DNA of 64,000 nucleotides from Deinococcus sp. Leaf326 (GTDB lineage: Bacteria; Deinococcota; Deinococci; Deinococcales; Deinococcaceae), in assembly GCF_001424185.1 (NCBI RefSeq), contig NZ_LMOM01000013.1, positions 15,251-79,250 of the forward strand, read 5' to 3'. Below, in pieces: positions 27,381 to 43,584 of this stretch; within the stretch, counting starts at the first letter, position 1, and each line of letters starts with the position of its first letter. Below the pieces are notes generated by a model that worked only from the letters and a program-made list of their open reading frames with translations, ran no database searches and was not told the origin of the DNA. A program made the position numbers and the translations under genes.

Positions 27381-27603
27381 GTCCTGATGCGGCGGCAACG
27401 GCTCCGGTGTGACGCGGCAGGCTGGGTCGGGGCTGCGGTGGGACTCGTGGCGGCCCGAACCTCCCCTCGCCGGAACAGCGCGGCGGGGGGCCGGTTACAG
27501 GCGAGTATCTCACCCGTGGCAGTGCGGGCACCAGCCCCCCGCGCAGGTTCCCGGATTTCGCGTTCTACACGTCTTTACTGCCCGCCCGCGACCCCAGGTG
27601 ACG

Positions 27604-30139
<2,536 letters not shown>

Positions 30140-30167
30140 GCCGCCAGAAAGAACGTTGATGGGGGGA

Positions 30168-30210
30168 CCGCTGACCGTTGCGTCAGCGGCCTCCTCCGCT
30201 TATTTCGGTG
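30168..30210 (+). terminator. Possible terminator after glgP
   Basis: CCGCTGAC pairs with GTCAGCGG (30168-30175 with 30182-30189), loop CGTTGC, then a pyrimidine-rich tail with few Ts. Confidence 0.5.
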
Positions 30211-30363
30211 CTCTCCTGTTCAGGCTAACCTTTCACGGGCTTGGGGCCTCATCCATTCGGTGCAAAAGGTGTAGCTCGGAGGAGGGGTAGAGGTGGCTGG
30301 GAGCGGGGTCGCCCCGTTGCCCGCCGCCCGGCCGCCGGACGCGCCGCGCATAATGGCTCCCCG

Positions 30364-31242
30364 ATGCCTTCGCCACGCCTATCCCTACCGCCCCTGCCGT
30401 CGCTCGTCCTCGCGATGCTCAGCATTCAGGGGGGCGCGGCCTTCGCCAAATCGCTGTTTCCGGCCCTCGGACCCGCCGGCACCACGGCGCTGCGGGTGGG
30501 GCTGGCGGCGGCGCTGCTGTTCGCCGTGTTCCGGCCCTCCCTGCGCAGCCTGACTCGCGCCGACTGGGCGGCCATCGTGCCCTACGGCGCGGCCCTGGGC
30601 CTGATGAACCTGACCTTTTACGCCTCGCTGAAGTACCTGCCGCTGGGCCTGGCCGTCACCTTCGAGTTCGTGGGACCGCTGGTGCTGTCGCTGGTCCTCT
30701 CGCGGCGGGCCCTGGATTTCGTGTGGGTGGCGCTCGCGGCCCTGGGTATCGTCCTCATCGCGCCTCACGGGGGCGAGGGCAGTCTCAGCCTGCCGGGCGT
30801 CGCCCTGGCGCTGGGTGCCGGGGCGCTGTGGGCCGGGTACATCGTGGTGGGGGGCGCGGTCGCGCGGCGCGTGCCCGGCACGACCGGCGTGGTCGCGGGC
30901 ATGATCGTGGCCGCCGCCGTCGCCCTGCCCTTCGGCGCGGTGCAGGGGGGACAGGGGCTGCTGGCGCACCCGCAACTCCTGCTGGCGGGGCTGGCGGTCG
31001 CGGTGCTCTCCAGCGCCCTGCCCTACACGCTGGAGATGCGGGCGCTGCGGACCATTCCGACCCGGGTCTTCGGCGTCCTGATGAGTCTGGAACCGGCCCT
31101 CGCCGCTCTGAGCGGCCTGCTGTTCCTGGGCGAGCGCCTGACCTCCCTGCAGGTTGCCGCGCTGCTGTGCGTGGTGGTGGCGAGCGCGGGCATCAGCCTG
31201 ACGGGCAGGTCAGCCCACGCGGAGCCGGGGCCGGTGGGCTGA
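30364..31242 (+). CDS. EamA/RhtA family transporter
   Basis: 292 residues from the ATG at 30364, chosen because the 41 residues before it in the longer frame are Arg/Gly-rich and unlike a membrane leader, and a CATAAT box ends nine bases upstream. About ten hydrophobic spans form two EamA halves. The second EamA half ends with ALPYTLEMRALRTIPTRVFGVLMSLEPALAAL, the pattern of RhtA, the threonine/homoserine exporter. It probably exports amino acids or metabolites. It precedes proBA but has its own promoter and proB does too. Confidence 0.85.
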   Translation: MPSPRLSLPPLPSLVLAMLSIQGGAAFAKSLFPALGPAGTTALRVGLAAALLFAVFRPSLRSLTRADWAAIVPYGAALGLMNLTFYASLKYLPLGLAVTFEFVGPLVLSLVLSRRALDFVWVALAALGIVLIAPHGGEGSLSLPGVALALGAGALWAGYIVVGGAVARRVPGTTGVVAGMIVAAAVALPFGAVQGGQGLLAHPQLLLAGLAVAVLSSALPYTLEMRALRTIPTRVFGVLMSLEPALAALSGLLFLGERLTSLQVAALLCVVVASAGISLTGRSAHAEPGPVG

Positions 31243-31295
31243 GTGCGGCGGGGCGCCTGTCTGCGCCACCGGTGCGCCCCGGCCCGCCCTGGCCC

Positions 31296-31301
31296 TAGCA
31301 T
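31296..31301 (+). promoter_or_regulatory. Candidate -10 box TAGCAT of proB
   Basis: TAGCAT, nine bases before the ATG at 31311. Confidence 0.45.
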
Positions 31302-31310
31302 GGGCGCCAT

Positions 31311-32402
<1,092 letters not shown>

Positions 32403-32436
32403 GGTGAGGCCGGACGGGGGAGGCGGGCAGGCTTGC

Positions 32437-32467
32437 CCAGGCGAGTCCGTTCTGCCCAAGACGCGGG
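32437..32467. repeat. Copy B of a short dispersed motif
   Basis: CCAGGCGAGTCC then GTTCTGCCCAAGACGCG. Resembles copy A (23795) in its second half and copy C (32498) in its first half. Confidence 0.4.
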
Positions 32468-32497
32468 CAGGCGTCCTCTCCTGCGCAGCTGGACCAG

Positions 32498-32528
32498 TCA
32501 AGGGCGTCCGTTCTGCTGGGGACGCGCT
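32498..32528. repeat. Copy C of a short dispersed motif
   Basis: TCAAGGGCGTCC then GTTCTGCTGGGGACGCG. GCGTCC and GGACGC can pair into a hairpin. It lies about 80 bases before proA. Confidence 0.4.
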
Positions 32529-32596
32529 CAGGGCCCGGCATCGATCCGGGAGACGGCAGGTGTGGACAGCGCCGAAATTGGGGAAGGGACGCGCTC

Positions 32597-32602
32597 TAGA
32601 CT
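32597..32602 (+). promoter_or_regulatory. Leaderless -10 box TAGACT of proA
   Basis: TAGACT, six bases before the ATG at 32609. Confidence 0.65.
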
Positions 32603-32608
32603 GGGGGC

Positions 32609-33892
32609 ATGACCGTGGCCGAACAGATCAGCATCCGGGAGATGGGCCGGCGGGCCAGACAGGCGGGACGCACCCTACGCTCGCTGCCCACCGCGCGCAA
32701 GGCGGAGGCCCTGCTCGCCATCGCCCGCGAGTTGCGCGCCCGCGAGGCCGAGATCCTGGCCGCGAACGCCCGTGACGTAGCGGCCGCCGAGGCCTCAGGC
32801 CTGCCCGCCCATATGGTGGACCGTCTGCGCCTGAACGCCGCGTCGCTGGTCGCCATCGCCGCCGATGTGGAGGCCGTCGCCGCGCTGCCCGACCCGGTGG
32901 GCGAACAGACCGAAACGCAGCGCCAGTCCAGCGGCATCGAGGTGTCGCGGCGGCGCGTGCCGCTGGGTGTGCTGGGCGTCATCTACGAGAGTCGCCCGAA
33001 TGTGACGGTGGACGTGGCCGCCCTGGCCCTCATGAGCGGCAACGCGGCCATCCTGCGCGGCGGCAAGGAGACGGTGCACAGCAATGCGGCGCTGGAGGAC
33101 GCCATCCGCGCGGCGCTGGAGGCCCAGGACCTCCCGGCGGCCGCCGTGCAGGTCATCCGCGACCCGGCGCGCGAGCGGATGCTCGACCTGCTGCGCCTCG
33201 ACGAGTACGTGGACGCGATCATTCCGCGTGGCGGAGCGGGGCTGCACCGCTTCTGCGTCGAGAACGCGACCGTGCCGGTCATCGTGGGGGGCATCGGCGT
33301 GGTGCACATCTACCTCGACGCGTCCTTTACCCACGACCCCGCCGACGTGGAGCGCGCCGCCGCCATCGTCCGCAATGCCAAGGTGCAGAAGCCCAGTGCG
33401 TGCAATGCCCTGGACACGCTGCTCATCGACCGCGCGGCGCTCCATTCGCTGCCCGGCGTGCTGCGGCCCCTGCTCGGGGACGGCGCGGAAGTGCGCGCCG
33501 ACGCCGAGAGCCTCGGTGTGCTCCGGGCTGCTGGCCTCACCGCCGTGCCCGCCGCCAACACCGACTACGGCACCGAGTTCCTGGCCCTGGTCGCCAGCGT
33601 GAAGGTCGTGGCTGGACTGGACGAGGCGCTCGACTTCATCGCCGAGCGCGGCGGGCACACCGACGTGATCCTCACCCGCGACGCGGCGCAGGCCGAGCGC
33701 TTTGTGCAGGACGTGGACAGCGCCGCCGTGATGGTCAACGCCAGCCCCCGCTTCAACGACGGCGGGCAGCTGGGCCTGGGGGCCGAGGTTGCCATCAGCA
33801 CCCAGAAATTGCACGCCCGGGGACCGATGGGCCTGCGCGAACTCACGACGACCAAATGGGTAGTACGCGGCGAGGGTCAGGTCAGGGGATAG
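32609..33892 (+). CDS. proA: Glutamate-5-semialdehyde dehydrogenase (gamma-glutamyl phosphate reductase)
   Basis: 427 residues, normal length. It reduces glutamyl phosphate with NADPH in the second step of proline synthesis. It shows [19 protein letters not shown] near residue 110, [14 protein letters not shown] for the dinucleotide site, [12 protein letters not shown], the catalytic Cys region [13 protein letters not shown] and the tail [17 protein letters not shown]. The gene ends close to an AT-rich islet that lies on the other strand. Confidence 0.96.
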   Translation: MTVAEQISIREMGRRARQAGRTLRSLPTARKAEALLAIARELRAREAEILAANARDVAAAEASGLPAHMVDRLRLNAASLVAIAADVEAVAALPDPVGEQTETQRQSSGIEVSRRRVPLGVLGVIYESRPNVTVDVAALALMSGNAAILRGGKETVHSNAALEDAIRAALEAQDLPAAAVQVIRDPARERMLDLLRLDEYVDAIIPRGGAGLHRFCVENATVPVIVGGIGVVHIYLDASFTHDPADVERAAAIVRNAKVQKPSACNALDTLLIDRAALHSLPGVLRPLLGDGAEVRADAESLGVLRAAGLTAVPAANTDYGTEFLALVASVKVVAGLDEALDFIAERGGHTDVILTRDAAQAERFVQDVDSAAVMVNASPRFNDGGQLGLGAEVAISTQKLHARGPMGLRELTTTKWVVRGEGQVRG

Positions 33893-33909
33893 GCAGCAGG
33901 GAAGGCCGT

Positions 33910-33987
33910 CTATTCGAGGCCGAACATTTTTTTGCGCTTGGTTCGCCAGTAGACACTTCTTTCTTCGAGAAGCGGACTCATTTCCAT
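33910..33987 (-). CDS. Tiny ORF in the AT-rich islet, 25 residues
   Basis: ATG at 33987 is preceded by AGAGGTGA, a good ribosome site, three bases after the stop of the frameshifted gene. The product is short and basic at its end (RTKRKK). Its base composition is AT-rich like the islet and unlike the host. No family recognised. It may be a remnant of a longer gene or a real small protein. Confidence 0.35.
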   Translation of the reverse strand: MEMSPLLEERSVYWRTKRKKMFGLE

Positions 33988-33990
33988 TAG

Positions 33991-34304
33991 TCACCTCTTT
34001 GTCAAATCGGTGTCGGCAGTTTCGTTATCCCTTTGGTCTAGTTTGTCTATGAGGCATACGTCTACGCAATAACACACATAGTCGTCGCCTTCGGATATGA
34101 GATTTCCGATCAAGCTTTTAAACTCAATGTATTGAAATCTGGAGATCTGACAGACTCTTCCCATACGTAATCTCCAAGTCGTGCCATGTCAAGACAAAAT
34201 GGCATCTCGTCCTCATTGTCATTTCCCCAGTAGATGTCCCTGAAGTTGTCAAATTCAGGAAAGTTCTGGAGCACCTTGCCAAGAGCTGCGGCCCTGTCAA
34301 CCAT
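33991..34304 (-). pseudogene. Frameshifted AT-rich gene, acidic immunity-like protein
   Basis: The open frame from the ATG at 34304 gives 64 residues, including FPEFDNFRDIYWGNDNEDE and LGDYVWEES, and then closes at 34110. The neighbouring frame stays open from about 34143 to a TGA at 33991 and reads RFQYIEFKSLIGNLISEG, then YVCYCVDVCLIDKL, a good continuation. A one-base indel near 34130-34150 would join both into a protein of about 105 residues. The layout (FPEF start, acidic, late LIE/FLE-type helices) reminds me of DUF7674-like proteins found next to polymorphic toxins; this is a weak resemblance. It starts four bases after ispH, with AGGTGAGG upstream, and is far more AT-rich than both neighbours. 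Confidence 0.55.
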
Positions 34305-34307
34305 GCC

Positions 34308-35303
34308 TCACCTCATCGTGCGCGGCAGCTCCTGCGTGGGCAGGATCTTTTTGGGCGTGCGGAACTCGATGTTCTCCCACTCGCCCTCCTCTACGATTTC
34401 CAGTGCCGGATTGAGCCGGCGGAAATGTGCCACGACCTCCTGCACGAGGTCGTCGGGGGTGCTCGCCGCGCTCGTGATGCCCACCGACCGCACGCCGCCG
34501 AGGTCCAGGCCCGCGAGGTCGGCCGCCGTCTCCAGACGCTCGGCGCGCCCGCAGGTCTCGGCGGCGAGTTCCAGCAGCCTCATGCCGTTGCTGCTGTGCG
34601 TGCTCGTCAGGACCAGGAAGGCGTCCACGTTCGGCGCGATGCTCTTCACGGCGTCCTGGCGGTTTTTCGTGGCGTAGCACAGGTCCTCGCTGGGCGGCAC
34701 GTGCAGCGCCGGAAAGCGGGCCTTGAGCACGTCCACGGTGCGCCGGGTGTCATCCACGCTCAGGGTGGTCTGGGTGAGGACGACCAGGCGCTCGGGATCG
34801 GGCACCTCGACGGTGTAGGGGTCGTGCAGGCCCTCGCCGCTCTTGCCGAGCACGCCCACCAGCACGGTGTGTTCGGGCGCCTCGCCGCGCGTGCCGATCA
34901 CTTCCTGGTGGCGCGCGCTGTCCCCGATGAGGAGGATGGTGTAGCCCTCGCGGGCGTACTTCTTGGCCTCGGTGTGCACCTTGGTCACGAGGGGACAGGT
35001 CGCGTCGATGGTCGCCAGCCCCAACGTCCGCGCCCGCTCGCGCACCGCCGGGCTGATGCCGTGCGCGCTGAAAATGACCGTCTCGCCGTTTTCCGGCAGG
35101 GCGTCCACCGTGTCCAGATCTTCGACGAAGTGCACGTTGCCGCCTTCCTTGAGCCGCTCGACGACCGTGTGGTTGTGAACGATGGAGTGATACACCGTCA
35201 CGGGCCGGGCCTCCTGCGCGGCGGCGCGCTCGACCGCCTGAATCGCCATGACCACCCCGGCGCAGAAGCCGCGCGGTTTGGCGAGGTACACCTTCTCGAT
35301 CAT
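34308..35303 (-). CDS. ispH: 4-hydroxy-3-methylbut-2-enyl diphosphate reductase
   Basis: 331 residues from the ATG at 35303, placed by a leaderless TACACT; the longer frame from 35396 is rejected. It makes IPP and DMAPP in the last step of the MEP isoprenoid pathway, using a 4Fe-4S cluster. The cluster Cys lie in [22 protein letters not shown] and [22 protein letters not shown] and [13 protein letters not shown] carry the substrate-binding residues. The stop lies four bases ahead of the AT-rich islet gene, which is translationally adjacent. Confidence 0.96.
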   Translation of the reverse strand: MIEKVYLAKPRGFCAGVVMAIQAVERAAAQEARPVTVYHSIVHNHTVVERLKEGGNVHFVEDLDTVDALPENGETVIFSAHGISPAVRERARTLGLATIDATCPLVTKVHTEAKKYAREGYTILLIGDSARHQEVIGTRGEAPEHTVLVGVLGKSGEGLHDPYTVEVPDPERLVVLTQTTLSVDDTRRTVDVLKARFPALHVPPSEDLCYATKNRQDAVKSIAPNVDAFLVLTSTHSSNGMRLLELAAETCGRAERLETAADLAGLDLGGVRSVGITSAASTPDDLVQEVVAHFRRLNPALEIVEEGEWENIEFRTPKKILPTQELPRTMR

Positions 35304-35309
35304 GGGTCC

Positions 35310-35315
35310 AGTGTA
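35310..35315 (-). promoter_or_regulatory. Leaderless -10 box TACACT of ispH
   Basis: TACACT on the minus strand, six bases before the ATG at 35303. Confidence 0.65.
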
Positions 35316-35364
35316 GGGGGAGCGGGCCGGAGAAAGTGGAAGGTGAAGCGGGGACAGGGTCCCC

Positions 35365-36873
35365 TCACCTCTCGTCTGCGGGGCCGGGGCCGACAAGGCC
35401 GTCTTGTCTCTTCACGAACCGCAGCCACCATTCGTCCGGGACCGGAGAGCCGCGCTTCGTCCACAGGTCCTCGAAGCTGGCCTGCTGCTCGGCCACCGCC
35501 GCGGGGTCGCTCGTGGCGAGGACCGCCTCATTCAGGCCCAGCGGTCCCCACGAGCTGAAGTGAAAGTTGACGCTGCCCGCCACGACCATCTCCCGGTCCA
35601 CCGTGACCACCTTGCTGTGCAGCTTGAAGTCTACGTAGCGCGCCTCGAACAGGGCGTCGAGGCCCCGGCGCCGCGCCTCGTAGCGCAGCAGGGCCACGCC
35701 GCTGCGGTTGGCGTAGGCGCCGTAGCTGTAGTTCACCGTGAGCACGCGCACCCTGACCCCACGCTCCATCGCGTCGAGAAGCGCGGCGAAATAGGGCGGA
35801 AAGGTCGTGCGGCCACAGCCCTCGGGGTTCTGATAGGCCGACCAGCACGCCAGTTCGGGGCTGAAATCCACCTCCAGCAGGTCGATACTCCGGCGGGCTG
35901 CCAGAAAGAGGGCCTGCTGGGCGCGGTCGGCCACGTCGCTGCCGGGGCGGCGGTACAGCACGAAAGCGCGCGCGTCGCCGGCCGGGACCGCCGCGCGCGC
36001 CACCGCCGGGTGTGAGGGCGGGTCGGGGAGGCCCAGCGCGCAGCGCGCAGCGACCTCGGCCGCGGCCACGCCGGCCGGGCAGCGGAGCTGGCGCGAGTGC
36101 CGCCACAGGTCGTCGAAGGCGGCGACGGCGTCCTGGGCGGCGGGCCCGCGCATCCGCAGGCCCAGGTCGTGCAGGCCGCGCCCTCCGTTCTCGCCCTCCG
36201 GCAGGTGGCCGTCGGCGAAGTTGTAGCCCTCGACCGTCACGTCCTGTCCGTCGATGACGTGCAGCTTGGCGTGGCTGTGCGGAAAGAAGCCGTAGTTGAG
36301 CACCGACACGTGCCAGTCCAGTGCTGCGTCCTCCAGCGGCACGCCCAGCACCCGCAGATCACGGGCGAGGGCCAGCGCCTGGGCCGCGCCGTCGAGCCGC
36401 ACGAAGTCGGGATAGCCCCCCAGGACCACCCGCACCCGCATGCCCTGCGGGTAGGCGGCCGGACCCGCACGGACCCGCGCGTACAGGTCCCGCACTGCCG
36501 AGGCAAAGGTGTAGCCCGGCCGGCCCTGGCCTCCCTGCCACTCCATACTGGTCAGCAGCACCTCGTTGTGGGCGGCGCGCACCTGCTCCGCGATGACCTC
36601 GAAGGCGTCCTGCGGTGTGCCGGGGCCGCGCGGGGTCCGCAGGTAGCCCACGAAGGCGTTAGAGCAGCTCAGGTCCGGCCGGCCGTCGGCGGTCGCCACG
36701 CGCCACAGGGACAAGTCGAGCGGGCGTATGGGCGCGGCGCAGGCCGGGGCGAGCAGGGGCGCCGCCGCCGGCACCGGCCCCAGGCCGACCGGAAAGGCGG
36801 CCCCCCCCGCGACTCCCGGAAGGAGGAGCGCGGCTAGAGCCGCCCCCCGCACCGCACTGCCGGAACGCCGCAT
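35365..36873 (-). CDS. Secreted phospholipase D-like protein
   Basis: 502 residues from the ATG at 36873, set by a leaderless TATTCT; the first 11 residues of the longer frame are rejected. A signal peptide of about 30 residues with an Ala/Leu core is present. Two HKD motifs mark the PLD superfamily: HAKLHVID near residue 215 and HSKVVTVD near 435, each followed by a Gly/Ser-Asn segment (EGYNFADGH and [10 protein letters not shown]). Such proteins cut phosphodiester bonds in lipids or nucleic acids. The target is not evident; export suggests a surface or external substrate. Confidence 0.87.
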   Translation of the reverse strand: MRRSGSAVRGAALAALLLPGVAGGAAFPVGLGPVPAAAPLLAPACAAPIRPLDLSLWRVATADGRPDLSCSNAFVGYLRTPRGPGTPQDAFEVIAEQVRAAHNEVLLTSMEWQGGQGRPGYTFASAVRDLYARVRAGPAAYPQGMRVRVVLGGYPDFVRLDGAAQALALARDLRVLGVPLEDAALDWHVSVLNYGFFPHSHAKLHVIDGQDVTVEGYNFADGHLPEGENGGRGLHDLGLRMRGPAAQDAVAAFDDLWRHSRQLRCPAGVAAAEVAARCALGLPDPPSHPAVARAAVPAGDARAFVLYRRPGSDVADRAQQALFLAARRSIDLLEVDFSPELACWSAYQNPEGCGRTTFPPYFAALLDAMERGVRVRVLTVNYSYGAYANRSGVALLRYEARRRGLDALFEARYVDFKLHSKVVTVDREMVVAGSVNFHFSSWGPLGLNEAVLATSDPAAVAEQQASFEDLWTKRGSPVPDEWWLRFVKRQDGLVGPGPADER

Positions 36874-36879
36874 GTCGCC

Positions 36880-36885
36880 AGAATA
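36880..36885 (-). promoter_or_regulatory. Leaderless -10 box TATTCT
   Basis: TATTCT on the minus strand, six bases before the PLD-like ATG at 36873. Confidence 0.6.
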
Positions 36886-36986
36886 GAAGAGGGGTCGGCT
36901 GGACACCGTGTGCTCTGGAGTCTCACTCGGCCAGGCCGAACAGGGGAACCGTGCGCCGGCGCAGGGAACGGAGCCGGGTTGGCCGT

Positions 36987-36992
36987 TATGCT
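36987..36992 (+). promoter_or_regulatory. Leaderless -10 box TATGCT of aroE
   Basis: TATGCT, six bases before the GTG at 36999. This decides the start of aroE. Confidence 0.6.
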
Positions 36993-36998
36993 GGGGGC

Positions 36999-37837
<839 letters not shown>

Positions 37838-37841
<4 letters not shown>

Positions 37842-40800
37842 GCGCGCTGCGGGACCGGCGAAGTCCTGGACGGCTGGTCGACCGCTGGTCACGGGCCCTG
37901 CCCCTGACCGTCATGCTCCTGATGCTGCTGCTCTCGGGTGGGCTGGCGCTGGTGGCGTCGCGCTTTACCCACGAGCAGCAACGGGTGCGCTTCGAGCGCG
38001 AGGTCAGCGCGCACGCCTCGGCGCTGCGTCAGCGGGTCAGCGACTTCGACAAGCTGCTTCAGGCCACCCGCGCCTTCTGGCTCACGAGTGCCACCGACGT
38101 GACTCCGGCCGCCTTCTTTCAGTTCTCCGAGGAGCTCAACCTGCGCCGGCGCTACCCCGACGTGCAGGCCCTGGGCTACGCCGCTTGGGTGCCCAGCGGT
38201 GATACCGGTCCTCTCGAAACCCTGCTGGGCAGCCTGGGGCAGACGGATTTCCGAGTACGGCCCAGGATCAGCCCGGTGCAGCAGCGCGCACCCGTGGTCC
38301 TCATCGCGCCCGACAGCGCCCAGAACGAGGGCGTGCTGGGCTTCGACCTGTATTCGGAGGCCGACCGCCGCTCGGCACTGGTGCGCGCTCAGCGTTCGGG
38401 CGAGTTCCAGACCACGCTGCCGGTCACGCTGGCGACCTCCGATTCGGCCGGGCGGCCGCTCCGGGGCTTCTTGCTGGCGCTCCCGGTGTGGCGGCCCAGT
38501 CTGCTCGACGGCCGGGGGGCCGCGCAGAACGCCGCACAGGAACCCGCAGGAGCCGCCCCCGGTGTCCTGACCGGCTTCATCTACGTGGCGGTGCGCGCCG
38601 ACACCTTCCTGGCCTCGCTGGGAGGCGCCTACCGGGAGCCGGGCATCCGCTCGCGCCTCGTTATCGGGGGCGAGCCGCTGACGCCGGGCGCGGCCCCCAC
38701 AGGCGAATTCCTGATGCAGGAGCGCGCCTCTCTCGCCGGGCTGGACTGGACGTCGACCTACGCCGCGCCGGCCAGTTTCGGGCGCGACATCTTCGGCTTC
38801 TCGCCCGCCCTGATCTTCCTGATGGGGATGCTGCTCTCGGGGGTGTCCTTCCGGCTCACACAGGCGCAGGTCTGGGCCCGCGAACAGGCCGAGGCCGCCA
38901 ACCACGACCTGCGCGAGGCCCAGGGCCGGCAGGCGCGCGCCTCCGCCGAGTTCGAGGCCATCTTCCAGTCCATGCAGGACGCGGCGGCCTTCACTGACGG
39001 TCAGGGCCTGGTGCGTACCGTGAACCGCGCGCTGGCCCGGCAGTTCGGCTACGGGGACGCCGAGCTGCTGGGCCAGCCGCTCTCGGCGCTGCATCTCGAC
39101 CGCCGGCTGGACAAGCGCAGCACGTTCCAGTCGGTCACGACGCCCTACGCTCGGCGTGATGGCAGCCACTTCTACGGTGAGGCGCAGCGCACCGAGGTCC
39201 GCAGTTCGGCGGGCGAACTGCTGGGCCTGCTGGAGGTGATCCGTGACGTGAGCGAGCGGGTCGAGGCCGAGCAGGCGCTCCAGGCGGCCGGCAAGCGGTC
39301 ACGTGCCGTCCTGGACGCCATTCCGCATGTGGTCTGGGTCAGTGAGCCCGGCGGGGCGCTGACCTACGAGAATGTTCAGCACCGCCGCCGCCTGGGGACC
39401 GATTCGCTGCGCTCGCGGGTGCATCCCCACGACCGCGTCGTCTACGAGCAGATGTGGCGCGACGCCTACGCCCTGCAGGCCTCCTCGGAGAGCGAGGTGC
39501 GGCTGCGCGTCGCGGGGCCGGGCCGCGCGGCGGCAGACAGGCTGCGCGACCGCTGGTTCGAGCTGCGGGTCGCGCCGCTGCTCAACGAGCAGGGCGAGGT
39601 GCGCGAGTGGGTCGCCAGCGCCACCGACATCCACGACCGCCTGCTGGCCGAGCGTCTCGCGCAGCGCAACGAGGAGCGGTACCGGGGCGTGATCGAGGGA
39701 ATGCCGCAGATCGTGTGGCTCACCGATCCGCAGGGCGTGCCGACCTATTTCAACCGCCGCTGGGAGGAGTACGTGGGCCCGGCGCGCGCGCCCCAGGGCC
39801 TGCTGCCCACGCTGCACCCCGATGATCGGAGCGACTATCAGCGCCGCTGGACGGTGGCCATCGGCGCCGGGCAGGCCTTCGAGGCCGAGCACCGGTTGCT
39901 GGGCGCGGACGGCAGCTACAGGACCTTCGTAACCCGTGGGCTGCCGGTGCGCGACGCGGGCGGGCAGATCCTCGAGTGGGTAGGAACCAGCACCGACGTG
40001 GACGACAGTGTGTACGCCGAGAACGCCGCGCGGCTGCTGGCCGACGTGTCCGAGGAACTCACCGCCCGCGTCAACGACCCGCTCGCCACGCGCGCCGACA
40101 AGTACCGCACGGTCCTGAACCTCGTCACCGACCGCCTGATGGTCGCCGCCGGCATGTGGACCCTGCCCGACCTGCGGCTGCTGGTCGAGTCGCGGAGCGG
40201 CCCCGACTGGTCGGCGGCGCCCTTCGTGCAGGCGGTCCGGCACGTGGCCGAGCGGGCCGCCGAGCGCGAGGACCCGGACTACCTGACAGACGACGAACTG
40301 CTGGCCGCCGCCGGAGCTGCCGGAATGGTCCTGTGCCCCCTGACTGGGCTGGACGGCACGCTGCGGGGCGTGCTGGGCCTCGCCCACCGCCACGCCCTGC
40401 GGGACCGCGACCACGAACTCGTGCAGGAGCTGTGCAAACGCCTCTCGACCGCGCTGGACAACGACGCCCTGCGGGGACGCGCGGTGGCCGCCCAGCGTGA
40501 ACTGCGCGCCCTGAACCTCTCACTGGAGGAACGCGTGCAGCGCCGCACGCTGGAGCTGGAGGAAGCCAACCGTGAACTTGAGGCCTTCAGCTACTCGGTG
40601 AGCCACGATCTGCGCACGCCTCTGCGGCACATCGTGGGATTCAGCGACCTGCTGGGCAAGGACGCTGGACCGAATCTCAGCGCCAAGGGGCAGCGCTACC
40701 TGACGGTCATCACCGACGCGGCCGGGCGCATGAGCGGCCTGATCGACAGCCTGCTGGAATTTTCACGGATGGGCCGCACGCCGCTGCGTCAGGCGCCGGT

Positions 40801-41259
40801 GGCGCTCGGTGAGCTGGTGAAGCAGGCGTGGCACAACCTCGAGCCGGACCGCCTGAGCCGGCAGGTCACGCTGGAGCAGGGAGAGCTTCCCACTGTCCTG
40901 GGCGACGCCGCACTGCTCGACCTCGTGTTCCAGAACCTGCTGTCCAACGCCATCAAGTACACCCGCACCCGACCGGAGGCGCGCGTGACCCTGAGCGCGC
41001 AGGAGGAGGCCGGCTGGGTCCGGGTGACAGTGGCGGACAACGGCGTGGGCTTCGATCCCAAATACGCAGATAAACTGTTCGGTGTGTTTCAACGTCTGCA
41101 CCGTCCCGAAGAATTCGAGGGGACCGGAATCGGTCTGGCGAACGTCCGCCGTATCGTGACCCGTCACGGAGGCCAGGTGGGAGCCGAGGCGCTGCCCGGC
41201 GAGGGCGCCGCCTTCTGGATCACCCTGCCGCTCGCCCCCCGGCCCCAGGAGCTCCGCTG

Positions 41260-41260
<1 letters not shown>
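37838..41260 (+). CDS. Membrane sensor histidine kinase, CHASE-PAS-PAS-PAS-GAF-like
   Basis: 1140 residues from a GTG in the GTGA overlap with aroE. A membrane helix at about 20-42 and another near 315-338 enclose an external CHASE domain, with LNLRRRYPDVQALGYAAWVP and GFDLYSEADRRSAL as its marks. Inside follow about three PAS domains (roughly 365-480, 485-600 and 610-730), a GAF-like region (740-880), a coiled coil, the HisKA domain with SHDLRTPLRH, and the ATPase domain with NLLSNAIKY, DNGVGFDPKYADKLFGVFQ and GTGIGLANV. The kinase end is of the phytochrome-like group. The CHASE ligand is unknown. It is followed with a one-base overlap by a receiver-kinase hybrid. Confidence 0.93.
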
Positions 41261-42471
<1,211 letters not shown>

Positions 42472-42541
42472 GCAGGGAAGCGCTGAGCGCGGGGCCGCCC
42501 GAAACCTGGGCAGGCCCCAGTGTTCCCGGCGCGCCCTGCGC

Positions 42542-42547
42542 TAGCCT
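42542..42547 (+). promoter_or_regulatory. Leaderless -10 box TAGCCT
   Basis: TAGCCT, seven bases before the OsmC-like ATG at 42555. Confidence 0.6.
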
Positions 42548-42554
42548 GAGCGGC

Positions 42555-42953
42555 ATGAAAAAGACCCTGAACGTCACCTGGCTCGGCGAGCAGCGCTACC
42601 TGGGCGTGAGCGAGAGCGGGCACCAGCTCCTGATCGACAACAGCCCCGTCAAGGTGGGCGTCTCCCCGATGGAGGCCCTGCTGGGCGCGCTGGCGACCTG
42701 CACCGCCTATGACGTGGTCGAAGTCATGAAAAAGCGCCGCACGCCCCTGAGCACCTACCGGATCGAGGTCGAGGGCGAGCGGGCCGACACCGACCCCAAG
42801 CGCTACACCCACATCACTGTGCGCCACATCGCCAGCGGCGAGGGCGTCACCGACGAGATGCTGAGCAAGGCCGCGCACCTGAGCCACGAGAAATACTGCT
42901 CGGTCGCCGCGAGCCTGAACAGCGAGATCGTGCTCGAAACGCGCGTCGAGTAG
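42555..42953 (+). CDS. OsmC family protein
   Basis: 132 residues. Members reduce organic peroxides using two Cys. The first sits in LLGALATCTAYDVVEVMKK near residue 52, with Glu and helix as usual. The second is in KYCSVAASL near residue 116. The N-terminal strand TWLGEQRYLGVSESG and the pattern SPMEALLGALA are typical. This length and layout fit the YhfA-like group of OsmC proteins rather than Ohr. Monocistronic. Confidence 0.9.
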   Translation: MKKTLNVTWLGEQRYLGVSESGHQLLIDNSPVKVGVSPMEALLGALATCTAYDVVEVMKKRRTPLSTYRIEVEGERADTDPKRYTHITVRHIASGEGVTDEMLSKAAHLSHEKYCSVAASLNSEIVLETRVE

Positions 42954-42965
42954 GGAGGCGAAAAG

Positions 42966-42993
42966 AAGGCCGCCTCCAGTGTGGGGCGGCCTT
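42966..42993 (-). terminator. Terminator of the lipoprotein gene at 43012
   Basis: AAGGCCGCC and GGCGGCCTT form a perfect 9-bp stem (42966-42974 with 42985-42993). Read on the minus strand it is followed by CTTTTC. It can also end the OsmC gene from the other side. Confidence 0.8.
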
Positions 42994-43011
42994 GCTGGTA
43001 GAGCGCTGCGG

Positions 43012-43584
43012 TCAGATCGTTTCGCCGGTATCACGCTGCACGTAGCAGTTGGTGTACACCGGAATGTTGCCGTTGCCCAGCGAGCGGGTGCTGGCCGTGG
43101 CCGAGTCGGTGGCGTTGCGGATGGTCAGGTCGGCGTAGAACGAGCCGACCAGATTCTCGGCAGTCACGAGCTTCACGGTGCGGTCAACCGGGTTGACGAC
43201 GATGGCCTGGGGCAAGAAGCCGCCGGTGGCCGGGCTGGCGTCGAACGAGACCTTGTAGCTGTTGCCACCGATGGAATCGAACTCCGAACCGGAGAAGGTG
43301 GCGTTGTAGTTGCCGTCATAGCGGTTGTCCGTGTTGCCGCGCAGACCGACACTGACCGACTGCACGGTACCAGTCACGTTGAAGTACACCGCGACCTGGG
43401 TCCGGGCAATGCCCTGCACGCCGTTGTTCAGCACATTGTCACAGCCCACGAATTGCCCGTTCGAGAGGCGGTACTCGGTACGGATGCCGGTGACCTGCGC
43501 GATGGCGCCGTCACCCACGGCCACGGACCCGCAGCTTGCCAATACTCCACTCAACCCCACCGCAGCCAGAAGCACTTTTTTCAT
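43012..43584 (-). CDS. Putative lipoprotein of unknown function
   Basis: 190 residues from the ATG at 43584, which has GAGAGGT right ahead and gives a proper lipoprotein leader with lipobox LASC (Cys near residue 18); 23 extra residues of the longer frame are rejected. The mature part is beta-rich with two further Cys (FVGCDNVL and TNCYVQRD), probably a disulphide. It includes alternating hydrophobic strands such as QVAVYFNVTGTVQSVSVGL. I recognise no family. It stands alone between convergent-type terminators. Confidence 0.75.
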   Translation of the reverse strand: MKKVLLAAVGLSGVLASCGSVAVGDGAIAQVTGIRTEYRLSNGQFVGCDNVLNNGVQGIARTQVAVYFNVTGTVQSVSVGLRGNTDNRYDGNYNATFSGSEFDSIGGNSYKVSFDASPATGGFLPQAIVVNPVDRTVKLVTAENLVGSFYADLTIRNATDSATASTRSLGNGNIPVYTNCYVQRDTGETI

